From NCBI GenBank assembly GCA_006386115.1, contig VFIW01000002.1:930001-994000 (forward strand): 64,000 bases of DNA, read 5' to 3'. Within the stretch, counting starts at the first letter, position 1. Each line of letters opens with the position of its first letter. Below are positions 1 through 11,500 of this stretch, piece by piece. A program made the position numbers and the translations under genes. The notes under the pieces were generated by a model. It had not been told where the DNA came from. It searched no databases and was given only the letters and a program-made list of their open reading frames with translations. The DNA comes from Globisporangium splendens. Its lineage: Eukaryota; Oomycota; Peronosporomycetes; Pythiales; Pythiaceae.

Positions 1-975
1 TGAGTTGGGAAGTGAACCTGCGTTGAGGTTCTGGTGTCCATGGCTAGGTTGGCGGCTGAGTCCGCCATCTTGTTGAAGGCACGGTAGTGATGGTACCATC
101 CTCGGATGTCGATGCAATCCGCGAGTCGTCGACTTGTCTGGTATAAACGTGCCAATCGGTGCTGTCGAGGGGACCGATGCATTCTCTGTTGGGAGATAAT
201 GAGTGCACTGTCTCCAATCACGTACAACGGTTCGAAGTGACTGCGTTGGGCTTCTCGGAGTCCATGTATGAGACCCCAGTACTCGGCAAAGTTGTTGGTC
301 GTGTCCTTCCTGCTATACGCCATGCTGGCGGCCCAAATTAAACTGGCTGTGTGCGAGTCCTTATGGACACGCGCGATAATGGATCCAGTCCCTCCTGGTC
401 CTGGATTGCCGCGTGATCCACCATCGAAAAACAACAGGTAAATGCCGCGAGTATCACTTGGAGTCAAGGGGATGGTGTCGGTTTGGCTGAGAAAGCAGTC
501 GACATATGCCTTGAGGACTGCTGCAACCGTGTGACCGTCAGAGTCTCCAGCTTGCGCTTCAGCGAGTCGTGTGAGGTTTCGCATTCCTGCCTCTAATCTG
601 GTCATCATGATCGCCATCTCAGCAGTCGATTCGATTGGATCCGAATCCATGCGTCGCAGATGCGCACACCAAATGGCATGTATGAGCGTCGCGCTCATAT
701 ATCGCCACAGCATGTGTGCGACGGAATAGAGGTGATCTTGGAGATGTTCATTGGAGCACTTGTGTCCGATAATGTGTCTCTTGATCGTGGTCCATGCATA
801 CGTTGGAGTATGTGGTAGATCCAGACTGAAGATCCAGATTGCGGGGTCGTGACCAGGAGTGATTCCGATCTTCGTAGAGTAGTTAGGAGAATGGATATTG
901 TAGGTCACGAAGATGAACCTAAATATACCTCACCTTATAAAGAAAGATTCCGATCTTCGCCCATAGCGCATAAAA
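1..975 (-). mobile_element. LINE-B 3' fragment (RNase H end), unit 1
   Basis: This is the 3' part of LINE-B on the minus strand, running off the left window edge. It encodes the C-terminal part of ORF2: the linker after the zinc-binding region and an archaea-type RNase H whose start motif is FDGGSRGNPGPGG. The 5' truncation point, next to TTTTATGCGC, is identical in units 1 to 5. The LINE-B insertion therefore predates the unit duplications. A 71-bp LINE-B tail is inserted within it. This is not an active element. Confidence 0.85.
875..945 (+). mobile_element. 71-bp LINE-B tail inserted in LINE-B, unit 1
   Basis: This is the terminal part of LINE-B, ending CACCTTATAAAGAAA, in + orientation inside a minus-strand LINE-B. 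It is flanked by a perfect 14-bp target duplication, GATTCCGATCTTCG, at 861-874 and 946-959. The same insertion with the same duplication is in units 2, 3 and 4 but not in unit 5. It is an extreme 5'-truncation product of target-primed reverse transcription. Confidence 0.88.
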
Positions 976-1131
976 TGACAAGTTAAGGTATCTTTGCCCC
1001 TCCCCCCCCAAAAAAAAACAACTAAGTGACAGGGTTTTCTTACACCTGTAAAGAGATAGGACGGGCAATTGATTATTCTCTCCACTCGAGTACCAGCCTC
1101 ATCATTTTGTCAATACACTTCAATGTCAGCA

Positions 1132-2739
1132 CAGGTGGTAATCCAACCGGACGAATGATTACCCTTCTGTTGAGCCGAAGCCATCCGGATATCATGTTGA
1201 CGTCTCCCCAAGCGTCGACGTCATTTGGTGAATGCGTTACCTGTTCAGCCAGATGTGGCTCGAAACATACCCATCTCGCTCTTCGATGCATGCGTAATGG
1301 CCGTGAGCTCACTCCCCGAGAACGCAAAGAGCGTGATCGGCACATTCCACAGAAGCAAGCACGCCAATCGTTTCCGAACTTCGGTAGGCTCCGTCGTATA
1401 GCGATAATAAACGGACAAGTACCCGATCGCAAGAGCATCTCCAACAACAAGAAGTCACGAAGAGAGGGAATATGCTACCAGAAAGGTATCTGTAGAGCAT
1501 CATGTTGACAAAACTGCGATTGACACAAGCGCTTGAGTTCGTTTTTGATTGCACATGCCCAAGATGCATACAAGTAATCGAAAGAGACTTTCCAGATACG
1601 ACAGTTCCCCACAACGATAGCAACGGGAGCACTTGCACTTCTCCACACGACTTCTCTTTGCGGATCTTGTACATGGATGGCGACAGGCTCAGCTCAGGTT
1701 GGTCATCGACGACGAGAGAGACGCCATCGTCTTGATGATCTCCAACAGCGCGCTCGACATGGTTGGTTTGATCGCCCGAGTCGTCAGTTAACGAAGGATC
1801 AGCTGCGGTTGGCTTGGACGTGTGTGAAGCGACGCAATGCATCTAAGTGCACAAACAAGAACGAGATCGGCCTGTCATCATGGATGATGTCGATGTGGTT
1901 GGTAGATAGATGGAGGTTCAAACTGTAGGTGTCGAAGAGCTACAGTGCGATCTTGCGAACGGCTTGCTTGCTTGCTCGCAGGTCGCGTCCGATCAGCGCT
2001 ATTGGAAGGCGAAAAATCTTACATCTGCACAAAATTGCGTACTCTCGTGCATAATCTGCTCGTTGTTTGTACAAGCAGCGTTTGAACTAACACCACCTGG
2101 ATCTTTTGTACTCCAACTTGAGGTGGGGTTGTGTACCACCTTTAAACGGGAAATGTCTGATTGCCCGCAGTCGGCCGGAGTGCACGCGGTGGGTCGTCGT
2201 GACTCGGACTGAGAGCACTTGGTTGATAGCAGAGTTTGTGCGTCTCGTGATAGTGGCACTAGGAATCGCACTGGGTGCTGTTTCCGTGCTTGGGGGATCA
2301 TAGTTGTGCTTCAAATTGTTCCGTGGCTCACAAGAGTTGGAAGTCGGAGGAGCAGCGTGCAGCAACAGGCTCTATTGGTGTAGGAGTTAGTGCCTTTTAT
2401 GGGGTGTCGGTCTTCCAGCCGGGCTGGAAAGTCGAATGTGTTGGGGCTGGGTGAAGGAGTCTCATCCATTCAGCACTGCGGCGTGGCAGTGCTGTGTTTG
2501 CGACGGAACAGTCGGAGAGTATGTGCTAGCATAATACCTCGGCATGTGCTGGCTGCTATCTACGAGTTTCAGGTCAATGAACTGGGTGGCGACGGTGTTT
2601 GGAATCGCAGTAGTCTGAGCAGCACACGCATTCACCACCAAATGACGTCGACATTCCGGGAAACGTCAACAGTATATTCTGGTTGTGTTAACTTGGTTCA
2701 CATCACCCAAGGATAATCGTTCGTTTGGATTACCACCTG
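1132..2739 (+). mobile_element. TIR-bearing DNA-transposon-like element, copy 1
   Basis: The element begins CAGGTGGTAATCC and ends with the reverse complement GGATTACCACCTG. The inverted similarity runs about 115 bp inward with gaps. It includes a second conserved block around GTCGACGTCATTTGGTG (about 1216-1232, and its inverse near 2633-2653). Six copies in the window have the same net length of 1608 bp. No clear target duplication flanks it, and no transposase motif was recognised. Reading frames of up to 177 codons overlap on both strands, and none looks like a gene. Long TIRs would fit a non-autonomous Mutator-like element, but the superfamily is unproven. It could also be an old decayed element carried passively by the unit. 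Confidence 0.6.
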
Positions 2740-2933
2740 CATCGATAGTATCGGTTCGATACCGGTATTGATGTCGTTGGTGCTCGACTGGAGTGAGCCA
2801 TCCGTTGCCCATCTCAAGAAAGGATCAGGACCCCAAAACGATACATTCACTATACAGCCTATCATGATCTCTGTTTCTCTTTATCTTTTGCCCCACCCCC
2901 ACTCTTGCCTACCACTTCCTAGTCCACGAATGC

Positions 2934-3078
2934 GGGAGAGAGAGAGAGAGAGAAGGTAATTCTATTGAACTTATGATCTACATATAGTTTAAGAATTCCT
3001 GAGTCTCATTAACACTGCTGACAGTGAGGTGTTTCTAAGTTTTGACGGTGTGGCACCGATATCATTGTCGAGTAGACC
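2934..3078 (-). mobile_element. Short LINE-A 3' tail insertion
   Basis: This stretch matches the last 145 bp of LINE-A on the minus strand, including the end of ORF2 and the GA/CT-repeat tail (GGGAGAGAGAG). It is flanked by a 13-bp direct duplication, AGTCCACGAATGC, at 2921-2933 and 3079-3091. Unit 2 has the empty site at about 8299-8311. The insertion is therefore younger than the duplication of these units, or was lost from unit 2. Confidence 0.88.
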
Positions 3079-3281
3079 AGTCCACGAATGCAAACTCCGA
3101 GGCTTGGGACGCCATGTCCCCTGTATTGATTACACTATCAGAAAATCCTATAAGCCAGGATACACAGACGATGGGCAGGCAGCTCTCTCTCAAGAACAAT
3201 GGATAGTAGAGCGCTGCACATCCAGGCAACAACACTAGAGAGGCAAACTGCACTCGTCGCCCCGCCCACAGCTGCTTAGCA

Positions 3282-3298
3282 TCACTCTACAATTTCCC
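3282..3298 (+). promoter_or_regulatory. Oomycete-type Inr/FPR core promoter, gene copy 1
   Basis: TCACTCTACAATTTCCC matches the oomycete initiator (YTCAYTYY-like) followed directly by the flanking promoter region (CAWTTTNYY). It lies 25 bp before the ATG at 3324, implying a very short 5' leader. Conservation across all five gene copies supports function. The transcription start itself is not shown by sequence. Confidence 0.7.
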
Positions 3299-3323
3299 AT
3301 CAACAACCAACTATCACGTACTC

Positions 3324-4498
3324 ATGGCATCTGCGAACCTGGTCTTTCGTCACGGCGAGCGCACGTCGCACCACAACTTGGCATGCGCCCTTGAGCCAGT
3401 GCCAACTGTGGCCGCCCACGAGGTGCTCGTGGAGGTGCGAGGACTGACGCTCAACTACCGAGACCTGGCCATCTCCAACGGAACGTACCCGTTCCCGGTG
3501 AAGGACAACGTCGTCCCGTGCTCCGACAGCGCCGGAGTCGTGGCGGCCGTGGGCGACGCCGTGGAAGGCATCAGCGTTGGAGACCGTGTCGTGACCAACT
3601 TTGACCTCTCCAACCTGTACGGACCGCAGAGGGACTGGGTCCACTCGCTCGGCGGCTTCTTGGACGGCGTGCTGCGTCAGTACGTTGCGGTGCCAGCCGT
3701 AGCGGTCACAAAGATCCCAGAAGAGTGCAAGTTGAGCTTCACGCAGCTGGCCTCTCTCGTCTGCACGGGTGTCACGGCCTGGAATGCTCTCTTTGGCTGC
3801 ATCCCGCTGCATCCCGGCCAGACCGTGCTCTTTCAAGGTTGGATCTCTTTCTTGTCATTTGTCTCATATCGGCTTTCAAAGTCTCCGTCGCTCACATATT
3901 CTGTTTCTTGTGTGCGTGTGTGTGCATTCCGACTCGATCACCATGGTCATACCTACCAGGCACCGGAGGAGTTTCCATCACGGGTCTTCAGCTCGCCAAG
4001 GCTGCAGGCGCCGTCACGATCATCACGTCGTCCTCGGACGAGAAGCTCCAGTTCGTGAAGGACAACTTTGGTGTGGACCATGTCATCAACTACCGCAAGA
4101 CGCCCGACTGGGCGGCCGAAGCCAACCGCATCACGCACGGCAGAGGCGCCGACTACATCATCGAGAACGGCGGCGCGGGCACCATTGCGCAAAGCATCAA
4201 AGCGTGTGCGCGTGGCGGGATGATCGCGGTCATTGGCTTCCTCGCGTCGGCCAAGCAAGAAGACATGCCCGGCGTCGCAGGCATGGTGTTGGACAAGGGC
4301 TGCATCGTCCGCGGCGTCGTGATCGGCAGCAAGCAGCTGCTGGAAGATGTGGTCCGGTTCGTGTCGAACAAGAACATCCAGCCGTACATCCACAAGACGT
4401 TTGGGTTCAGTCGCGAGGACGTGCTCGAGGCGTTCGACCACTTGAAGTCTGCTCGTCACATTGGCAAGATCGGCATCGAAGTGGCGTCGAAGAAGTAG
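3324..4498 (+). CDS. MDR-family NAD(P)-dependent oxidoreductase, copy 1
   Basis: Two exons, 3324-3837 and 3960-4498, flank a 122-bp GT-AG intron in phase 1, giving a 350-residue protein. The ATG follows an Inr/FPR promoter by 25 bp. The N-terminal half is a GroES-like substrate domain (about residues 15-140). The C-terminal half is a Rossmann fold whose nucleotide-binding loop GTGGVSITG is rebuilt exactly by splicing. The usual zinc-ADH GHE motif is replaced by CSDSAGVV, and no four-cysteine structural zinc site is seen. It is therefore better placed with zinc-independent quinone oxidoreductase-like or alcohol dehydrogenase-like MDR enzymes. The likely reaction is NAD(P)H-dependent reduction of a quinone, enal or ketone; the substrate is unknown. 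No signal peptide is evident, so a cytosolic location is inferred. Confidence 0.9.
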
Positions 4499-4796
4499 AT
4501 AGCCCCTCGAGTGCGAAACACCCACCGTCCGTCGTACTAGGACCCAGAGCGATTACTTAGCCAGCTCACGCTAGGATCTCAGTGATACTGGATCTAGCTA
4601 ATACATCACCACAACTTGGCATCTTAGCATTTGTTGTATCCGAATAGCTTCTGTTGTGCACGTGATTGAAATTCGCGCAAGAGCATGTCATCAGCGCCAC
4701 CTTGATGTTAAAGGTGAGGCATATTGAGTTAAGATTGCCGAACTACAGTGTCCTTGCTCCTAAATAGTTTGCCATGGCACCTTCGAGTAGGAATAG
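4499..4796. other. 3' flank of gene copy 1
   Basis: No gene is seen. The stretch holds the presumed 3' UTR and spacer conserved downstream of gene copies 1, 3 and 4. In copy 5 a LINE-B tail interrupts it. Around 4706-4735, TTAAAGGTGAGGCATATTGAG resembles a diverged LINE-B terminus. An older LINE-B-like insertion may therefore have ended here; this is weak evidence. Confidence 0.5.
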
Positions 4797-5091
4797 CCAA
4801 AGAAAAACGCAGATTCAGACATTGCTGGAATCGAATAGGATGGGTTGCAAACGTGGACGAACCAGAGTCCTTTTGGTCCATCCATCCAGACGCGACTGGC
4901 GGAGTGGCAATGCTCACAAATCCGAAGACGATTAGCGAAGCACAACTAATCGAAGTATCCAAGTGGACAAATCGCACAGTCGCTGTCAAGTCCAAAGGAG
5001 TGATGTGGATTAATATGTGTACGCACCCAACAAGAGATCAGAGCGAGAACACTTCTTCCGACGCCTAAACGAGGGGTTCGGGACTCATCGT
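4797..5091 (+). mobile_element. Old LINE-A endonuclease-region scrap, unit 1
   Basis: The translation resembles LINE-A ORF2 residues about 70-165, for example FWSIHPDATGGVA and KWTNRTVA. It has many substitutions and a broken frame near the YAPN motif, where MCTHPT replaces VYAPN. It is much more diverged than the other LINE-A pieces here, so it is an old remnant that travelled with the unit. It ends at GGACTCATCGT, where LINE-B sequence starts. Confidence 0.8.
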
Positions 5092-6353
5092 CTTTATAAG
5101 GTGAGGTATATTTAGGTTCATCTTCGTGACCTACAATATCCATTCTCCTACCTAATCTTCATTGCGAATTTCATGAAGGAGTGTAAATGTGTCTATAGCG
5201 CGGATTGCAATAGATCACTTCTGAATGCTAAATAATCTTTGACCAGGATGGCATGTTCTCTTGGTCCTATGTGAGGTTGCCTTGTGTTGTCCAATGACCT
5301 TGGGTCTTCCGAACTTCGCACAAGCCAATGCATGACGTCGTTGTCAAGATCCTGGGTGAGATTGTTGAAAGCAGCTCTCTGAGTTGGGAAGTGAACCTGC
5401 GTTGAGGTTCTGGTGTCCATGGCTAGGTTGGCGGCTGAGTCCGCCATCTTGTTGAAAGCACGGTAGTGATGGTACCATCCTCGGATGTCGATGCAATCCG
5501 CGAGTCGTCGACTTGTCTGGTATAAACGTGCCAATCGGTGCTGTCGAGGGGACCGATGCATTCTATGTTGGGAGATAATGAGTGCACTGTCTCCAATCAC
5601 GTACAACGGTTCGAAGTGACTGCGTTGGGCTTCTCGAAGTCCATGTATGAGACCCCAGTACTCGGCAAAGTTGTTGGTCGTGTCCTTCCTGCTATAGGCC
5701 ATGCTGGCGGCCCAAATTAAACTGGCTGTGTGCGAGTCCTTATGGACACGCGCGATAATGGATCCAGTCCCTCCTGGTCCTGGATTGCCGCGTGATCCAC
5801 CATCGAAAAACAACAGGTAAACGCCGCGAGTATCACTTGGAGTCAAGGGGATGGTGCGGTTTGGCTGAGAAAGCAGTCGACATATGCCTTGAGGACTGCT
5901 GCAACCGTGTGACCGTCAGAGTCTCCAGCTTGCGCTTCAGCGAGTCGTGTGAGGTTTCGCATTCCTGCCTCTAATCTGGTCATCATGATCGCCATCTCAG
6001 CAGTCGATTCGATTGGATCCGAATCCATGCGTCGCAGATGCGCACACCAAATGGCTTGTATGAGCGACGCGCTCATATATCGCCACAGCATGTGTGCGAC
6101 GGGATAGAGGTGATCTTGGAGATGTTCATTGGAGCACTTGTGTCCGATAATGTGTCTCTTGATCGTGGTCCATGCATACGTTGGAGTATGTGGTAGATCC
6201 AGACTGAAGATCCAGATTGCGGGGTCGTGACCAGGAGTGATTCCGATCTTCGTAGAGTAGTTAGGAGAATGGATATTGTAGGTCACGAAGATGAACCTAA
6301 ATATACCTCACCTTATAAAGAAAGATTCCGATCTTCGCCCATAGCGCATAAAA
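5092..6353 (-). mobile_element. LINE-B 3' fragment between units 1 and 2
   Basis: This is a 5'-truncated LINE-B on the minus strand. An RNase H frame lies at 5193-5846, and the upstream ORF2 C-terminal part at about 5843-6286 is shifted in frame near 5850. The RNase H keeps its DGGSRGNPGPGG start, the glutamate of NFAEYWG and the aspartate of IGDSAL. No target duplication joins its two outer flanks. The fragment therefore marks a unit junction, not a simple recent insertion. A 71-bp LINE-B tail (6253-6323) sits between duplicated GATTCCGATCTTCG. Confidence 0.85.
6253..6323 (+). mobile_element. 71-bp LINE-B tail inserted in LINE-B, unit 2
   Basis: The insertion, 14-bp duplication (6239-6252 and 6324-6337) and orientation match unit 1. 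This is an inherited copy of one event. Confidence 0.87.
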
Positions 6354-6509
6354 TGACAAGTTAAGGTATCTTTGCCCCTCCCCCCCCAAAAAAAACAAAC
6401 TAAGTGACAGGGTTTTCTTACACCTGTAAAGAGATAGGACGGGCAATTGATTATTCTCTCCACTCGAGTACCAGCCTCATCATTTTGTCAATACACTTCA
6501 ATGTCAGCA

Positions 6510-8117
6510 CAGGTGGTAATCCAACCGGACGAATGATTACCCTTCTGTTGAGCCGAAGCCATCCGGATATCATGTTGACGTCTCCCCAAGCGTCGACGTC
6601 ATTTGGTGAATGCGTTACCTGTTCAGCCAGATGTGGCTCGAAACATACCCATCTCGCTCTTCGATGCATGCGTAATGGCCGTGAGCTCACTCCCCGAGAA
6701 CGCAAAGAGCGTGATCGGCACATTCCACAGAAGCAAGCACGCCAATCGTTTCCGAACTTCGGTAGGCTCCGTCGTATAGCGATAATAAACGGACAAGTAC
6801 CCGATCGCAAGAGCATCTCCAACGACAAGAAGTCACGAAGAGAGGGAATATGCTACCAGAAAGGTATCTGTAGAGCATCATGTTGACAAAACTGCGATTG
6901 ACACAAGCGCTTGAGTTCGTTTTTGATTGCACATGCCCAAGATGCATACAAGTAATCGAAAGAGACTTTCCAGATACGACAGTTCCCCACAACGATAGCA
7001 ACGGGAGCACTTGCACTTCTCCACACGACTTCTCTTTGCGGATCTTGTACATGGATGGCGACAGGCTCAGCTCAGGTTGGTCATCGACGACGAGAGAGAC
7101 GCCATCGTCTTGATGATCTCCAACAGCGCGCTCGACATGGTTGGTTTGATCGCCCGAGTCGTCAGTTAACGAAGGATCAGCTGCGGTTGGCTTGGACGTG
7201 TGTGAAGCGACGCAATGCATCTAAGTGCACAAACAAGAACGAGATCGGCCTGTCATCATGGATGATGTCGATGTGGTTGGTAGATAGATGGAGGTTCAAA
7301 CTGTAGGTGTCGAAGAGCTACAGTGCGATCTTGCGAACGGCTTGCTTGCTTGCTCGCAGGTCGCGTCCGATCAGCGCTATTGGAAGGCGAAAAATCTTAC
7401 ATCTGCACAAAATTGCGTACTCTCGTGCATAATCTGCTCGTTGTTTGTACAAGCAGCGTTTGAACTAACACCACCTGGATCTTTTGTACTCCAACTTGAG
7501 GTGGGGTTGTGTACCACCTTTAAACGGGAAATGTCTGATTGCCCGCAGTCGGCCGGAGTGCACGCGGTGGGTCGTCGTGACTCGGACTGAGAGCACTTGG
7601 TTGATAGCAGAGTTTGTGCGTCTCGTGATAGTGGCACTAGGAATCGCACTGGGTGCTGTTTCCGTGCTTGGGGGATCATAGTTGTGCTTCAAATTGTTCC
7701 GTGGCTCACAAGAGTTGGAAGTCGGAGGAGCAGCGTGCAGCAACAGGCTCTATTGGTGTAGGAGTTAGTGCCTTTTATGGGGTGTCGGTCTTCCAGCCGG
7801 TCTGGAAAGTCGAATGTGTTGGGGCTGGGTGAAGGAGTCTCATCCATTCAGCACTGCGGCGTGGCAGTGCTGTGTTTGCGACGGAACAGTCGGAGAGTAT
7901 GTGCTAGCATAATACCTCGGCATGTGCTGGCTGCTATCTACGAGTTTCAGGTCAATGAACTGGGTGGCGACGGTGTTTGGAATCGCAGTAGTCTGAGCAG
8001 CACACGCATTCACCACCAAATGACGTCGACATTCCGGGAAACGTCAACAGTATATTCTGGTTGTGTTAACTTGGTTCACATCACCCAAGGATAATCGTTC
8101 GTTTGGATTACCACCTG
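6510..8117 (+). mobile_element. TIR-bearing element, copy 2
   Basis: It is 1608 bp long and nearly identical to copy 1, with the same inverted ends. One visible difference is at about 7801, in the GC-rich CCGGTCTGG run. There is no recognisable transposase and no convincing gene. Confidence 0.6.
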
Positions 8118-8597
8118 CATCGATAGTATCGGTTCGATACCGGTATTGATGTCGTTGGTGCTCGACTGGAGTGAGTCATCCGTTGCCCATCTCAAGAAAG
8201 GATCAGGACCCCAAAACGATACATTCACTATACAGCCTATCATGATCTCTGTTTCTCTTTATCTTTTGCCCCACCCCCACTCTTGCCTACCACTTCCCAG
8301 TCCACGAATGCAAACTCCGAGGCTTGGGACGCCATGTCCCCTGTATTGATTACACTATCAGAAAATCCTATAAGCCAGGATACACAGACGATGGGCAGGC
8401 AGCTCTCTCTCAAGAACAATGGATAGTAGAGCGCACTTTCGATCTAGCCTTCTACAGGACAGACAGCCTTGGTACCAGCTGTTTGTATCGGGAGTACAAG
8501 TACCACGACGACAATCGACAGTCCACTGCCAAGATCATTGGAAAGGGGCGAATACACTGAACTGAGTATACGAGCCTTTATAAAGAGCGATAAGCGA

Positions 8598-11500
8598 ATG
8601 CTCTCTCCTGAGGTCTCCATGACGAATATGGAGCAACCAAAGGAGGGGGCCGCGCGGAAGGAAGCTCCAGAAGGTGTTTCCACAAAGACAGCCACCGCGC
8701 TGCGGAGTGTGCGTGCGCAAGTCGACACAGATGTGGCTATACGAGCGTCGCAGCACGAAGAAGGGGGAGCCCTAGATTCTGTGCACACGAACGATACGGC
8801 CCAATTAAAAGCAGGAGGACAAGACAAGATAAGGACCATTGAAGAGGGCACGACACCATCGCGTGCGGAAGGTTCTCGAAAAGAAGCGTCGACGGAGACT
8901 ACACCAGTGGAGAGATACGAAGCCCTCGCCGCAAAGTTGCGTGTGTCACCAAACGCGGTCAACAAAGTGGAGATTGAATACGAAGTGCGGTTAATGTTCA
9001 CGGCTCTTTACAACGGGATGCGGATTCTGGAGAAACCAAAAAAGGCGAACGGCAATTACCCAACACTCAATGGAGAAGAAGCGGACGCACTGGTAGACCT
9101 TTTCCGTCTACTGGCAATTGAAAAGGGAAAATCCTTTCCGGAGTGGAAGCGGACGATCCAAGATTTATGCAAGGATATGCACCGGTCATCGTGGACAGTG
9201 GTAGCGCTTATCCAAAAGAGAATTGACCAGAACAAGCTGGCAGAAGAAACCAAGGCTTCGCCATGGGGTTCGCAAACCAGCACCAACAGTCAAACAAAAG
9301 CCAAAGAGCAAGGTACCCAACCCTTCACCTTCAAATCGGACAAATACTCGGAGGAGGAACAAAGCAACATGATCCGACACTGCAAGCAAAAGTTCGAGTA
9401 CTCAGTAACCCTGCGCCAGCCGACAACGATGGAATGGGAAATCATGCTAGCGATCGTGGAAGGCGAACTCCTGATTCGACACCTGCCTCAATTCCTACGG
9501 CGAGTGTGTGATGGGGACACCCTTTTCCGCTTCCAGAACACCATCGCAGCTCAGGTGGAAGGAGAGCTGGTCGGCAAATTATCGGATGCAACACAGGTTT
9601 ACAAAGATCACCAATCGACCGGACGAATCGTGGAAGCCATCTTGCAAGCAGCGAGATACCGAAATGACGGCAAAATGGAAGAGACAATGGCGATGCTGAA
9701 AGACCTCAAAGCTGCGGAATATAATGACAGTACTCATTCTCTCCACTTCTATTTCTTTGACAGGAGCACAGCGGCGAAATGGAACAAAATGACGATCCCT
9801 TTCCGACGCCAATTGGTGCAGCTCATATCCGCACACCAGACGGAGACAACCGGAGAGCGACCGGAGGCAAACAACGTTTGGAACAGGCAATTGGGAGCGG
9901 ACGGGCTACAAAACGCAGAATCGAGATCCAGGTACAAAATTCAGCTTTTGAACACTGCTCGCTCAATGAATATGGCCTTGTTTTTAGAATACTTGAAGCA
10001 GACGACAGGCAAGCGATTCTACGCCTACCCACTCGATCAGTACGGCCCAAGATCCAACCAATCGCAGTGGTGGGAGGTGCTCTTTGAAGACGAATTGTGT
10101 CCAAAAGCGCTTATCGATGTCAGACGAATTATTTGGCGAGGGCGAACGATCATCCTTCACCACGCATCCAAGTATCGAATTGCTCCTTGTTTAATCTGCG
10201 GGGCAGCGGGACATTTCGCGCGAGCATGTAAGGCAACGGAAGAGGAACTAAAAACTAACAACTGTATTTACGCAGATGACGAAATCGTGAGTAAACTTCC
10301 GAGAAAGCCAGCCACTTTCACAAGTGCAGCGGAAATAAAAGAGTCGGTCTCAGACAGTATCGACAAACTGAAACAGCCCCTTCAACCAGCAGCAGAGAGT
10401 CCTCAAGCCAGTGAGGAAAACAAGCCGAGCGAGAACGCGAATCCCGTGACGCCTGACGTGACCAACACGTCCAGCCCACAACCGAACTCCAACCCAAGAA
10501 ATCTAACAAAAAATGCATCGTTTACAGTGGGAACAGGAATTCCAGTACAACAAATCGGCAATCTTAAAGAACAGGCGAAGGCGAAACCAAACGGCGGAGT
10601 AGCGAATACAAAAGGACCCGTGTCAAAGGCAAGCCAGAAAAATGGACCAAGACAAATCTCCAAGGAGGACATCCGATGGGCAAAAGAACTGATGCGCTTT
10701 CGACGAGATATGGACGAGCTGATGAAGGTGCACGTGGAAAGACATGCTGAGCTCAACCCGAACCGTAACGACATCATGGACTGGGATGGGGAGTACACGC
10801 TTCAAGACGTGATGGACGCCAACGGACTTGCAGAAGCAACGACACCACCTACCGGAAATTGCCAATTTTATGCAGTGGCGGAAGCGATGCTCCAAATCAC
10901 GCATGACAACATGGCAAATGAGAAGCTGCTCGAGGCAACCGCGAGCAGAATCAAGCAAAGTATGAACGCGGCCGCACGTCTCAACTTCGATCTTGAATTC
11001 CCTGAAGGAACGCATCTGGGAATACTCGAAGCATTGGGGAGAGGGGATCGAAAAATGAGCCCAAAAGAAAGGAAAGCAGATGTTCTCGACTATTTCAATG
11101 ATATCGCAAGCAGCTCCTCCAGCCGATCGTCGACGCTACCAGGGTCCATGTGGGGTGGACCGGAGTCCTTGCGGATGGCTGCCAAGGCTTTGCAGAGAAA
11201 AGTCTTCGTGCTCATCGAGACAACGTACGGAAACCGAAAAGGGTTTGCAATTTACAAGCCACAATCCAGAGTCCAGGCAGGAGGCCAGTTTCTGTCAGCC
11301 AAAGAGCATGCGTGCACGGGGAAGCAATGGGAAGACGAGCTTCGTCAGGACAGAATCGAAGCAGAGGCTACGAGCAGTCCACTTCCAATCGTGATGAAAT
11401 TCGCAAAAGAACACTACAACAGTCTGCATTTCAGAACCCTAAACGAACCATCGTCACCGGCGAATATGACGAGCTCCTCGTTAGCGAAGCATCTCCAAGG

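Noticed and set aside
1026..1842. Overlapping frames of 160 and 177 codons on opposite strands in the TIR element, repeated in all copies
   Set aside because: They recur only because the copies are nearly identical. No domain, splice structure or promoter supports them, and they overlap each other in antisense.
2745..2775. GGTTCGATACC resembling a tRNA gene B box, suggesting a tRNA or tRNA-derived SINE
   Set aside because: No A box at the right distance and no cloverleaf; the motif is part of a short palindrome in the unit spacer.
3300..3836. A 178-codon frame antisense to oxidoreductase exon 1 and a 190-codon frame antisense to exon 2
   Set aside because: These are shadows of a GC-rich real gene on the other strand, with Arg/Ala/Val-rich composition and no family resemblance.
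3838..3959. Reading through the 122-bp stretch as coding, giving continuous frames of 244-263 codons
   Set aside because: GT and AG ends and exact restoration of the GTGGVSITG nucleotide-binding loop after removal show that it is an intron.
3324..4498. Calling the gene a zinc-dependent alcohol dehydrogenase
   Set aside because: The GHE-type catalytic zinc motif and the four-cysteine structural site are not visible, so only membership of the MDR superfamily is claimed.
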